From assembly GCA_036346395.1 (NCBI GenBank), contig CM070601.1:6145383-6209382 (forward strand): a DNA stretch of 64,000 nt. The letters run 5' to 3'. This DNA is from Hsuehochloa calcarea (taxonomy: Eukaryota > Streptophyta > Magnoliopsida > Poales > Poaceae). Of the stretch, positions 12,001-19,900 are shown in pieces. Within the stretch, counting starts at the first letter, position 1. The number at the start of each line of letters is the position of its first letter. The notes under the pieces were generated by a model. The model searched no databases and had not been told where the DNA came from. It saw only the letters and a program-made list of their open reading frames with translations. Both the position numbers and the translations under genes were made by a program.

Positions 12001-12515
12001 GGAACGACGTTCTCGGACACCCAAGAGGCAATCTGTTTGAAGCATAAATGGGCCAGTCTCCTGGCGTTCTCCACCCTCTGCTCCCTGGTGGTATTCTCGC
12101 GGCCGTCCAGGCCATACGCGACGCTGTTCTCGGCCGGATCGACGGGGAAGGTGATGCCGATGGCGCGGCGGGCCTCGCTCTCCGCCTCGTCGTGCTTCAA
12201 GCCCTCGAACAGCACCCTGGCCAGGATGGTGGCGATCTCAATGCAGTTGGGGACAAGCCGCTTGGCCTCGGCGAGGAATTCGTGCGCAGAGATGAGGTGG
12301 CTCGCCATCGCCTTCTTCTCGGAAGCCCTGAGGGCGCGGTTGGCGGCGAGGTGGTGGAGGCGACCAGCGAGGTGGAACACGAGCCCGGATCCCGGGTGTT
12401 TAGCCGCGAGCTCGTCGACGCGGGCTAGCGCCTCGTCGGAGCGGCCATGTTTCTGCATCCTCAGCGTTGCCTCGGCCTCCTTGCGCAGGGCTCTGGCTTC
12501 GGCGGCTTTACCCAT
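24..12515 (-). CDS. Gene A: DUF627/DUF629 ubiquitin-hydrolase-like (pseudo-USP) protein, ten exons, 3' end outside window
   Basis: Exons in gene order: 11004-12515, 10779-10886, 10486-10683, 10268-10317, 8874-9169, 1895-2013, 1611-1823, 842-1108, 575-707, 24-181. All have GT/AG ends and the phases join without a stop, giving about 1017 residues before the left edge. The start is the ATG at 12515; upstream codons in the same frame lack an ATG. Exon 1 (504 residues) carries a TPR-like DUF627 region (about 20-130) and DUF629 (about 190-500) with a C2H2-type motif C381, C384, H398, H402. Exons 6-10 encode a USP-type peptidase fold. Where active USPs have the Cys box this protein reads LFFLNVIVQSL with no Cys, so catalysis is unlikely. 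A CKKC motif in exon 9 looks like a zinc-finger remnant. Known for the family: plant UCH-related proteins of unknown role. Inferred: a ubiquitin-binding or regulatory pseudo-enzyme. Domains and reading frame are well supported; single splice sites less so. Confidence 0.85.
57..98. repeat. 21-bp tandem duplication inside exon 10 of gene A
   Basis: Two adjacent 21-bp units (57-77 and 78-98) differ at two bases. They add seven residues in frame (LPYEGV- after LLYKGV-like units) within the USP-like domain near the predicted exon end. Confidence 0.8.
182..574 (-). other. Intron of gene A (between exons 9 and 10)
   Basis: AT-rich sequence bounded by a GT donor next to 575 and a TGTTGCAG acceptor next to 181. 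I see no other gene in it. Confidence 0.7.
1109..1610 (-). other. Intron of gene A (between exons 7 and 8)
   Basis: AT-rich sequence between the donor at 1609-1610 and the acceptor at 1109-1110. No other feature recognised. Confidence 0.7.
2857..3299. mobile_element. Non-autonomous hAT-like element
   Basis: The left end starts TAGAGGTGG and the right end, read on the other strand, starts TAAGGGTG, like imperfect hAT terminal repeats. The interior has many copies of GCTCG/GAGCC and a C-rich core. It matches the better-preserved element at 31711-32148 in both ends and layout. No target-site duplication could be found here, so the copy is probably old. It has no coding capacity. Confidence 0.45.
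3404..3593. repeat. Left copy of a ~189-bp intronic tandem duplication interrupted by the Copia element
   Basis: The stretch starting CAGATATAG followed by TTATGACACCAAAA at 3421 recurs from 8599 (TTATGACACCAAAA at 8615). With the element and one copy of its target duplication removed, the two copies lie head to tail with a period of 189 bp. They share the AAGAATTCAT and GAGAGCTTGA blocks and the GCATGC end, with many substitutions. Confidence 0.7.
3599..3733 (-). repeat. 3' LTR of Copia element 1
   Basis: A 135-bp direct repeat with TG...CA ends, next to the polypurine tract and followed outwards by the target duplication AGATA. Confidence 0.93.
3734..3745 (-). other. Polypurine tract of Copia element 1
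   Basis: On the minus strand TTTGAGGGGGGG runs directly into the 3' LTR, the usual plus-strand priming site of LTR retrotransposons. Confidence 0.8.
3840..4207 (-). pseudogene. Frame-shifted RNase H remnant of Copia element 1
   Basis: The RNase H region continues after the RT frame ends but is split over frames. An AYSDATW-like start is visible near 4195-4210, and GSLIAWKTKKQT with SRSSAEAELRAM, typical of Copia RNase H, lies in another frame at about 4040-4140. At least two small indels break it. Confidence 0.75.
4208..6307 (-). CDS. Copia element 1 polyprotein fragment: integrase core plus reverse transcriptase
   Basis: An open frame of 699 codons. The integrase core starts near DVWGPAP with IIFIDDFSR (first catalytic Asp region), FRADSAGEY (second) and NGVAERKHRH (Glu region). 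A variable Ser/Pro-rich linker follows, then RT with CKWVYKIKTRSDG, RLVARGFQQ, QLDVKNAFLNG and the intact catalytic motif LLYVDDM, ending at RRLFF before a frame change. The frame is open only because the broken gag-protease part lies upstream. The predicted first codon is internal to the original polyprotein, not a true start. Confidence 0.9.
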   Translation of the reverse strand: MSQRPFDLVHSDVWGPAPFVSKGGHRYYIIFIDDFSRHTWIYFMSSRSEVLSIYKQFATMVRTQFSTPIRVFRADSAGEYLSHHLRSFLAEQGTLAQFSCPGAHAQNGVAERKHRHLLESARALMIAASIPPHFWAEAVSTATYLVNIQPSYALERNPIERLCGLLPDYSALRLFGCVCYVLLAPRERTKLTAQSIECVFLGYSAEHKGYRCWDPVGRRMRISRDVTFDESRPFYPRPVSPSTSSVESLSFLTFPDTPISSPHISPVASPPLSPPVSSPAAPQAPPTTLVYTRRPRIEDLPDETTSPDVSSSSDVSSSPDGPSSPRYALRDRQSIRPPARFAFAGAATCEPASYRDAVTHPEWQHAMAEEIAALERTGTWDLVPFPSHSRPITCKWVYKIKTRSDGSLERYKARLVARGFQQEYGRDYDETFAPVAHMTTVRTLLSVASVRHWSVSQLDVKNAFLNGELREEVYMHPPPGYSVPEGMVCRLRRSLYGLKQAPRAWFERFSSVVTAAGFSASDHDPALFVHTSSRGRTLLLLYVDDMIITGDDSEYIAFVKARLSEQFLMSDLGPLRYFLGIEVTSTPDGFFMSQEKYIQDLLDRASLTDQRPVETPMELNVHLRPSDGEPLSDPTRYRHLVGSLVYLAVTRPDITYPVHILSQFVSAPTQVHYSHLLRVLRYLRGTISRRLFFPCSTAF
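6308..6870 (-). pseudogene. Broken protease and pre-integrase part of Copia element 1
   Basis: The minus strand reads WILDS at about 6680-6695, where the aspartic protease active site begins. The frame is then lost within the DSG(A) motif by a missing base and continues in another frame as HMTSDSSTLS. The pre-integrase zinc region is not recognisable. This part is several hundred bases shorter than in Copia element 2, so it probably also carries deletions. Confidence 0.7.
6871..7790 (-). pseudogene. Frame-shifted gag of Copia element 1
   Basis: Copia gag motifs are scattered over three minus-strand frames: FDGVNYTD near 7710-7735, RGLRLW in the next frame, then MWTHLRQFEPS and REFLTRRPEFE-like pieces in the 6873-7730 frame. 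No single frame spans the domain, so a working Gag cannot be made. GC content is much higher than in the surrounding intron. Confidence 0.7.
7791..8451 (-). other. GC-rich untranslated leader of Copia element 1
   Basis: It lies between the primer-binding site and gag. It is very rich in CGG/GCC triplets, which create long Arg- or Ala-rich spurious frames on both strands. Copia element 2 has a similar GC-rich leader in the same place. Confidence 0.65.
8452..8463 (-). other. Primer-binding site of Copia element 1
   Basis: The minus strand reads TGGTATCAGAGC immediately inside the 5' LTR, complementary to the 3' end of initiator Met-tRNA, the usual plant Copia primer. Confidence 0.93.
8464..8598 (-). 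repeat. 5' LTR of Copia element 1
   Basis: 135 bp, two transitions away from the 3' LTR. It is followed outwards by the target duplication AGATA. Confidence 0.93.
8599..8790. repeat. Right copy of the ~189-bp intronic tandem duplication
   Basis: It starts directly at the Copia target duplication and repeats the sequence found at 3404-3593. The element therefore landed within the first bases of the second repeat unit. Confidence 0.7.
8985..9160 (-). repeat. In-frame duplication of about 30 codons in exon 5 of gene A
   Basis: Two successive segments of the predicted protein match: NSGVMVNVRPSDPPIEMV and DSGAMVTEKPSDLPIEMV, each followed by a spacer ending PEN. At the DNA level the CCATTTCAATTGG blocks recur. 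The segment lies in the low-complexity linker between DUF629 and the USP-like domain. Confidence 0.8.
9170..10267 (-). other. Intron of gene A (between exons 4 and 5)
   Basis: AT-rich, bounded by AAAAAG|GTACG and GTGCAG|TGAGG on the minus strand. I see no other gene or element in it. Confidence 0.65.
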
Positions 12516-12716
12516 CGCGGGGGGCGCGGGCGCAGAAGGTGCTCGTGGAAAGGCCGCGGCAAGGCAGCGTGGAGGCGGACGCGGGTGGGCGCGAGTTGTT
12601 TGAGGAAGTTCCGCAACGCGACACAACGAGGTGGAGGCGGCGGCGGCGGCGAGGTGTAGGATTTGGGAGCGTGGGGAGTGTTTGGTTGGTGAGTCGTGGA
12701 GGGGAAGGAGGAGGGG

Positions 12717-12724
12717 TATTTATA
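12717..12724 (-). promoter_or_regulatory. TATA box of gene A
   Basis: TATAAATA on the minus strand, 202 bp upstream of the ATG at 12515, in a GC-rich region. The same promoter block recurs at 14341-14390 with TATATATA in place of this box, which supports it as a conserved promoter element of the family. Confidence 0.7.
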
Positions 12725-12799
12725 GTAGCTTCTGGACGGAGGAGGAGATGGTGTTGGACTGTTGGGCCTGGTTGTTGCGGGGAAGATATAAAGTTTAAC

Positions 12800-14093
12800 G
12801 GATTTGGGGAAATCGAATAAGATTCTCATTCGTTTGAATGGCCGTTCATGTGTACAACGAAATAGCTGACAGGTGGGCCCACTGGTTGGTAGGATTTGGT
12901 GACGCCCACTTCTCAATCACTTGCAATCTTGAGTGCAAGACTGAATATGATTTTTATCATAATATGCTAGAAAAAAAATAAAACTCACATAATATAATAT
13001 GAAAGTATTTTGCAAGATAAATACAGTAACACTTTCTAATGTAATCAACATATATATGGTCAAAGTATTAAAAAGATAGACTACACAAATCACATGATAA
13101 CTATCCTTTGCCATAGGGACTGAGGGGGTAGTCGCTGCTGCTGAGAAATGCTATCCTCTTTCATAGCGTTACCAGTGATGTCATGTCACTGTGTCTAAGA
13201 GGGATCACCGGTGATAGGACCGACAAACTCTACTATTGCATTGTAACGGTAGAGATGAATAGTAGTACAGCCAGCTAGTTGCGTTGGAATTTTTTTTTTG
13301 AACGAATTTCATCTAACTTTTTAAATCTTTTTTAATAAATTAAATGGTGATGTGGTATCAAATTTTTTTGAATGAATGCAAGAGAGTTGTCATTATTCAT
13401 TTTATTAAGATGGAGGATAAAAATTGTACAAACAAGGAAAAAAAATGTACAGGATGAACCAGTCGAGAAATTAATAGACAACAACACCACACCACATACG
13501 AAAAAACTTTATCTGGAACATCTAGCTAAACATCATTAACACCGAAGCTAGAGGTAAAACACCATCTAGCACAACACCACCGCGGTCAACCGGTCACACC
13601 CACTCGAGCTCAAAGTTGTGTTGGAATCTGACCGCTTGACGTTGATCCAAATGTTGTAGTAGCCCCTGGCTGGCTAATTAGGGATCACTATATTGTCACC
13701 GAAGCCCTGGAGTTTGTTGTACAATTGCCGAAGGTCATTTTTGCGCTTTCTGACACGTGAAAAGAGAGCAAAATTTTGTTGCCCAGAGACTGCACAGCTA
13801 GCAAGATGCCCAAAAAATGAGAGAAAACTCGAGAATGTAATTCTTTTTTTTCGAGTAATTAATAAAGCTCTCTTTTTCTTAAAAAAAGAAAGTGGTACCC
13901 ATTATTTTTTTCCCCCGATTATGACCATCCGATCGAAAGTTTCTAGAACCTGGAGCAAGTGCAATAGTACAATAGCGAATGTAGGTGGGCCACCTAGTCA
14001 CTCCAACGGGCCTTTAGAAAAAGGAGTTAGCTTCGAGTCGGCTCTTAAGAGTAGAGAAAATGATGTGAGATCATTTGCAGTGTGGCTTTCAAG
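12800..14093. other. Intergenic stretch upstream of gene A
   Basis: AT-rich with several homopolymer A/T runs. No reading frame with recognisable domains, and no terminal repeats that I can pair. Confidence 0.5.
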
Positions 14094-14198
14094 CTAGTAA
14101 TGATAAGGTGTCCAAGCTTCATTGTTGTCTCCCTCGTGGTCCAGCGGCAGCACCGCCCTGGCCGCCTTGCGCACGTCTGCGGCGTCGGAGTTTGCCAT
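14094..14198 (-). pseudogene. Relic of the 5' end of another DUF627-family gene
   Basis: An ATG at 14198 opens 34 codons (MANSDAADVRKAARAVL...) that resemble the first residues of gene A in length, Ala/Arg/Lys pattern and position relative to a shared promoter block. The frame ends at 14094 and no DUF627 or DUF629 sequence follows in any frame. It is best read as a copy of a family promoter plus the start of its first exon, cut off after about 100 coding bases. Protein similarity is weak; the case rests mainly on the promoter match. Confidence 0.55.
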
Positions 14199-14340
14199 TG
14201 CGGGGACGAGCGCGGACGCGAAACGGAGGCAGAAGAGGAGGGAGCGGTGGCGCGAGGAGCTAGTGGAAATGCCGCAGGGTGGGGATGGGAGGCGGCGGGG
14301 AAACGTTCGATTTGGGAATTAGGAATGAGAGATCGAGAGG

Positions 14341-14390
14341 GGGTTTTGGTGAGTCGTGGAGGGGAAGGAGGAGGGGTATATATAGCGGCT
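14341..14390 (-). promoter_or_regulatory. Duplicate of the gene A core promoter
   Basis: A 50-bp block matches 12681-12730 almost base for base, including the 30-bp purine-rich stretch GAGTCGTGGAGGGGAAGGAG and following bases. Its TATA box is TATATATA (14377-14384, minus strand), about 180 bp upstream of the relic ATG at 14198, close to the spacing in gene A. Confidence 0.75.
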
Positions 14391-14854
14391 TTGGGTAGGA
14401 GGAGGGATTCAGGTCCTCTGTCTTATTTGAAACAAAGGCAGAGGGAAACAGTGCCCCTGCCTTAAGGCAATTCTCAACCGTTCGATGAAGAAATAACGAC
14501 CCAGATCAAATTGTACTGTATAAAACAGTGCTTGCTACAGTAGTTTTCCCTGGAAGTGGATTTCAACAGTATGCTACAGTATTTAGCCGTTGTTGGCTTA
14601 AAATTTATTTTGCTGCACTGTTTCCCTCTGATCCAGGTAGGAGGGAGGTGGGCGCAGCCTTTGCGGTTGCGGCGAAGAGATATAGGGTCTGTTTGGTATA
14701 ACTGTAGTTTTTTCTAAAAAGCAGCTTTCAGTTGGGTTGCAGGGTTGAATGACTGAGCTTTTTTTTGTCTGGCTTTTAGGCAGGCTGACTACAGCTTCTG
14801 AGATGAAAAATGTCTGAAATGCTATTGAGGCAAGTAATGTCTTGTTTGATGTTG

Positions 14855-15240
14855 TTTAACGGCAATTAACGCAATTGACAGTAACTAATGACATTTAACG
14901 ACAACTTACGACAATTAACGATAATTAACAATAAATAACGTAATTGACGACAATTAACGCAATTTGTTGACAACTACCGTAATTAACAAGAATTATCGTA
15001 ATTAACAACAATTAACGACGACTACCATAATTAAACCGCAACTAACAAAGATTAACGCAATTGACCGCAATTAATGCAATTGATCGTATTTAACGATAAA
15101 TAACATAATATACTGCAAGTAATGCAATTAATCGCAATTAACGTAATTAATGATAATTATTACATAAATAAATACAATAAAAATTATTAAAAACAATTAT
15201 TACAATAAATGATTATTAAAATAAATAATTATTACAAAAT
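14855..15240. repeat. Degenerate AATTAACG-type minisatellite
   Basis: Several dozen imperfect units of 8-10 bp built on the pattern AACGxAATT (for example AATTAACGC, AATTGACGAC, AATTAACAAC) fill nearly 400 bp, degrading into AT-rich sequence at the right. No coding potential. Confidence 0.75.
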
Positions 15241-16981
15241 AAAATAATTTACAATGTAAAAGGGGAAAAAGCAGGCGGTGAGCGAGAGAGGCGGTGGCAT
15301 GGGGGGGGAAGTAGGAGGGTGGTGTCCGCGGTGGGGAGGAGGAGGAAGGAGGGCGGTGGTGCCGGTGTAGGTAGGAGGAAGGAGGAGGCGCTGGCGTCGA
15401 GGGAGGGAGGAGGAGGAGAGCAGCGCCGACGCCGAGTGAGGAGGACGGGGGCGGGCGATGGTATGGGAGGAGGAGCCGAGGGAGGAGGGGCGGCGTGGCC
15501 AAGTGAAGGCGCCGAGGGACGAGAGGAGGATGGGGGCGCATGAGCTAGGGTTAGGGTTCAGGCTAGGGGGGTTGTTCATTGGTATAAAGTGGGTAAATAA
15601 ACCCGTAAGTGGATGAACAAAATCAGAATGGGGCTATGAGAAACTTGAGACTTCTGATTTTCTCGCGTTATAGACAACTTCCGACTTCAGGAAAAACCTC
15701 ACGTATTCCAGACACGCCCATGCTCACGAGATTTTAGAGGAAATCGAAATTGAAGGCTGCGTGCGTTGCTACGTGATGGGTTAGAGCTTGGTGACTGATC
15801 TCATGGACCGTTTTGTTATCTAGTGCACTTTTTCCGAGGAAATTTAGTTTCATTTGAAAGGCTCTCTTATTCAAAATAGAGATAAGATGATTCTCCACTT
15901 AAAAGTATTTAAAATAGATGTATATTGGAAACCACTCTTACCACTATACTTATGAGGGTTCATGGTACTCGCATTTGCACACATTAGCACGCCTTCGCGG
16001 GAGAGCACATACGTGCATCCGTGGATTCGTTTGTAATTCTAGACATGTGCCGGTGGGTCGGTGGGTGGGGGTGGGAAGGGGGCCTTGCATGTACACTTGG
16101 TGGTGTGTGCGTGATTACCTCGTAATCCAAACAAACGTCACTTTTGTCTAAAAAAGTCACTATATCAAGTTGATTTTAGCCCGTAGATACTTGGCCGTTT
16201 TGGTTTTTCTGATGCAACAGGTGGTGTATTCATTCACAGGCATAGCACAGCACTTTCTTCAGTCTTGATGCGAGCCAAATAAATAGGTTTAGATTAAATA
16301 ATAGGATGAATCAGAAAAGCTTCACTCTATTATTGATCATAATGATCATTCTGAAGTACTTCAGAGTATCAGTACAAAGCAAGGAAGTATTCCAAAAAAT
16401 GTATGTAACCAGATAATGGTAATAGAGAAACACTACCAAAATATCGGTTCTGATTTTGTTCATTTCCTTTGTACAAAATGGTGACCGCCTATGCAATGTC
16501 TGTTTTTTGGGGCTGCATAGAACTATCTACAGATTCTACAAACACATGACAGGCATTACAAAATGGCATCCCACTTAATCCTCTCCTAAGATAACAACAT
16601 CAAATAATGTTCATAAAATGGAAAGTACAGTACCAGATACTTCTGGTTGGCTTCCCCCTCATCCGAAAGGTACATCGAACAAAACTGGGTGCAGGATCGC
16701 ACTATCGCAGAATTGTTTGGCAGCGACTAAAATCAGTAGCGGTACACTGCTTCGAAAATTGCATGAACAAACCTATGATGTACAATTCTTTTGAATCAAA
16801 ACCTATTGAGGGCAATACATTGGGGAAGGATGACTAGGGTCAATTAATGGAAGAGGCTACAACATATTTCTCACATGTCCTATCGACAACAGATGGCTCA
16901 CTACATGACAACATGACGCATGGTGACTCATTCACACTGAATGGATATCCCTTTTTTAGGAATTGCCCACCGTCCCTGAAT
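15241..16981. other. Gene-free stretch downstream of gene D
   Basis: It contains a purine-rich block (15280-15560) whose long open frames are products of GGA/GAG repetition, then ordinary AT-rich DNA that probably includes the 3' UTR of gene D (16.3-16.98 kb). No domain recognised. Confidence 0.45.
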
Positions 16982-19900
16982 TTAAGTAGGCTTGTGATTG
17001 CGGTCAACCAGCCGATTCTTCAGCTGAATATCGATGAAAGAAAAGGGTGTATCAGTTTGAATTCAAACAAAGGAGTTCATTACATAATTTATGTTTGTGT
17101 TCATTACATAATTTATGTTTAGACCAAAATATTTTTAATTCACCCGTTGATACTGGTAAAATCCATAATTTAGGTAGTATCTGTCTTTAGAACTAATTTC
17201 CTATTCTAAAAGAAGAAGAAGAAAACAATACTACTGCCCTAAACCAAAATTTAACAGCTATATTACGCGAGGTCAGTAAAAAACAGGAAGTGATATACTT
17301 AGGTTGGTGAGTGGTAACAGATGTAGATTTATCTGGAAGACTTTTCTATTATGCTAAGCATGGCGTGTAACTGCAAGAATATGAACTAGTAACTTCAGTT
17401 CAAACACGTTATGCATAAGCACGCTGCTGGATTTGATTGTGATTCCAACCCAAAACTACATGGTCCACAACTACCATGTTCTAAGGATCAAGCCATGCTA
17501 TAGGCACAGATTTATGTAGGCGGTGATATACACAGGCTAGGTCAGGTCCTAATTAAATTAGATGCGCTACTCTCAAATTGCACCCTTTTCCTGATTCAAG
17601 AAACTCCATCCTTACATCTTAGTAAATTTCATAGGCTTATAACCACACTGAAAAAAAGAGTCACTGAAATTCTCTTGTAGAATCAGTAACAGAATAACAC
17701 AAAAATGCACTAATTTGTAGGATTAGAATTTACCATGTTTACATACTTCAGCTGCTTTAGAACTTCAGCTGTATCCAATTCCTACAGCAAACAATAAAAT
17801 ATCAACCTTCGGGACACTAAAAGCGTCACTTCAAAATACCAGTTGTATCTGGTCTACAGAATTGCAGGACATACAATAGGCCAACAAAAGGTTTTGTGTA
17901 CCAGTAGACAACCAGATACCAGCAGGATTCTTGAGCTATCTGTTATAGCATTTATAACCTCAGGTTCAGAACACCAATCAGTACTTATATCTCATTTTAT
18001 ATTTAAAAGCAGTTATCAACAAGCATTAAGAAAAAAGAACTTTCTCAATGTATTAGTGGAAGTTTGGAATCCATACTACAGACAGCCCACTCCATACTAG
18101 TTACAGCCAAATTCAATTTTTAAAAAATAACAACACAATATATGCAAATTGCAGACACATTTTTTCCCCCAAAAATAGAAATTTCAGATATGTACTTCAG
18201 CCAAAAAAAGTTTAGGTTCAATAACAGAGAGGAATACAGTGACTGTAGGTAATTATGCATAAAAACTTAAATTCAAATAATCACAAAATTATGTCGAATG
18301 TAACCATTGTTCAAAATAATGGCGACTATTAAAGTAGTGGAACAATGGTGATATGCTTAATAAAGGGTACCAAAATCATTTCTTAAACTTCAGGCTGCAG
18401 CTTGTTTTGCTCTACAACCTTTTGGAACCAAAATATAGGAGAACATGTTTAGAAATAAGGCAGCTGCTAGGGCATCCTTTCAAAAACAAAAATATAGTGC
18501 CTTTTAATACTAAACAGCTTTACCATTACACAAAATAAAACGGAACTACAATTCATAAAAGTAATTTATACGAGTAATTTGTGAATTGCGATACTACAAA
18601 TCTGACACAGTTATATACAGAATGGGAAGTCAAAGTTCTTTTCAAGATACTGTCAACCATTCAGATATAATTTATATACTGCATGTTAACTTTTTTTGGA
18701 ATCCTATGTGTAAATAATTACATATGTAACTATTCTTAAGAATATCTCAAGTGTAGAATTGACGATGGAGAACTAACTTGGGTACAGAAATAATGTTCAT
18801 TAGGATATATATTTGTATGTTGTAACATGTTTGCGCAACTAATACAGTATTGTGCAATAACAGCTTGATAGTATCGTGAAAATATTATGGCGTGCCAGTT
18901 AATGGCGACATGTTAGAACTAGATAGGTGCAAAACTTGAATAAGAACACCAATTACATGGTAAACACTAGGGTCATTTACCACGCAGCACTCATAATTGC
19001 CACCAGGCATAAACTGAGGTGAGATGCTTTACATTACTTGAGCAATCAAGAATTAAGTACAATGTTACCTGCGGAACAGCACAATCAGCATGGACTGGAT
19101 CCCAAAGAAGACAACAAGAACAATCCCAATCATCTGACTGAACAACAAACAGTGGTGCCCTGCAGGAGATCCCATGAAACAAAATATTTATGAGATACCT
19201 TCAAAGCTACATAAGGTACTCCTATGAACAAGGAAAACCAAGACTAGCGAAAAGGGGTTAGCTGTACAGAAATCCAAGTACATAATTAGTGTTTCACTTA
19301 CAACAATAGCTCCATAACCAATACAAACCATGCAATTTACTAGTCGAACTGGGCTGAAGTAACATGGGTTCAATCAGGTACACATGACATGCTAACTGTC
19401 ATGTGGGGCAAGACCTTCACCCGTAGAGCTAAAAAGGGAAGTTCATCTAGCTAGGAAAGGGGGCCAAATATGGCGCCTGTAGAAGGTATTTTGGGCAGCT
19501 TCATTTATTAGGTGCTAAATATAGTAAGCTATTAAGAGTAATTGAGAGAGAATTGAGGGGATTGATTGGCCAGGAGGCTATATAAGCCGTATGGCATCAA
19601 GAGAATAAGCAAGCAATAAAGTTATCCTTCTCTAATCTCTATTCTCTCTAGCAAAATAGGGAGCAGAGGGGAAAAACCTCGCTCCATCCCTTCAGGCGGC
19701 TACGCCCTGCGCAGCCAGGGGCCGCCCCCACCGGTGCCACCATTGCCTCCCAGCCGAGGCCATAACACCTTGGTATCAGGTTCCAGCCGATCCTCATCGC
19801 CCACCATGGCAACGCCGCCCCCAGCCGATGTTGCGGCCATCCTCCAGAACCTGGTCGAGACCGTGGAAACACTGAAGATGTCCGTCACCGCACTCCAGCA

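Noticed and set aside
11941..12603. 220-codon plus-strand frame over gene A exon 1
   Set aside because: Antisense of a GC-rich coding exon; no domain or start context of its own.
10674..12626. Single 650-codon open frame instead of gene A's exons 1-3
   Set aside because: The frame is open by chance through two short introns. Good GT/AG sites at 11003/10887 and 10778/10684 restore the family sequence and remove a hydrophobic tail with no family match.
15319..15543. Gly/Arg-rich frames in a GGA-rich block
   Set aside because: Repetitive purine-rich DNA; open frames in several phases without domains.
17710..17781. Reading gene D through the donor at 17733 to the TAG at 17710 as the end of the protein
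   Set aside because: A good acceptor at 17024 leads to LKNRLVDRNHKPT and stop, which fits the expected basic C-terminus better. Read-through remains possible as an alternative transcript.
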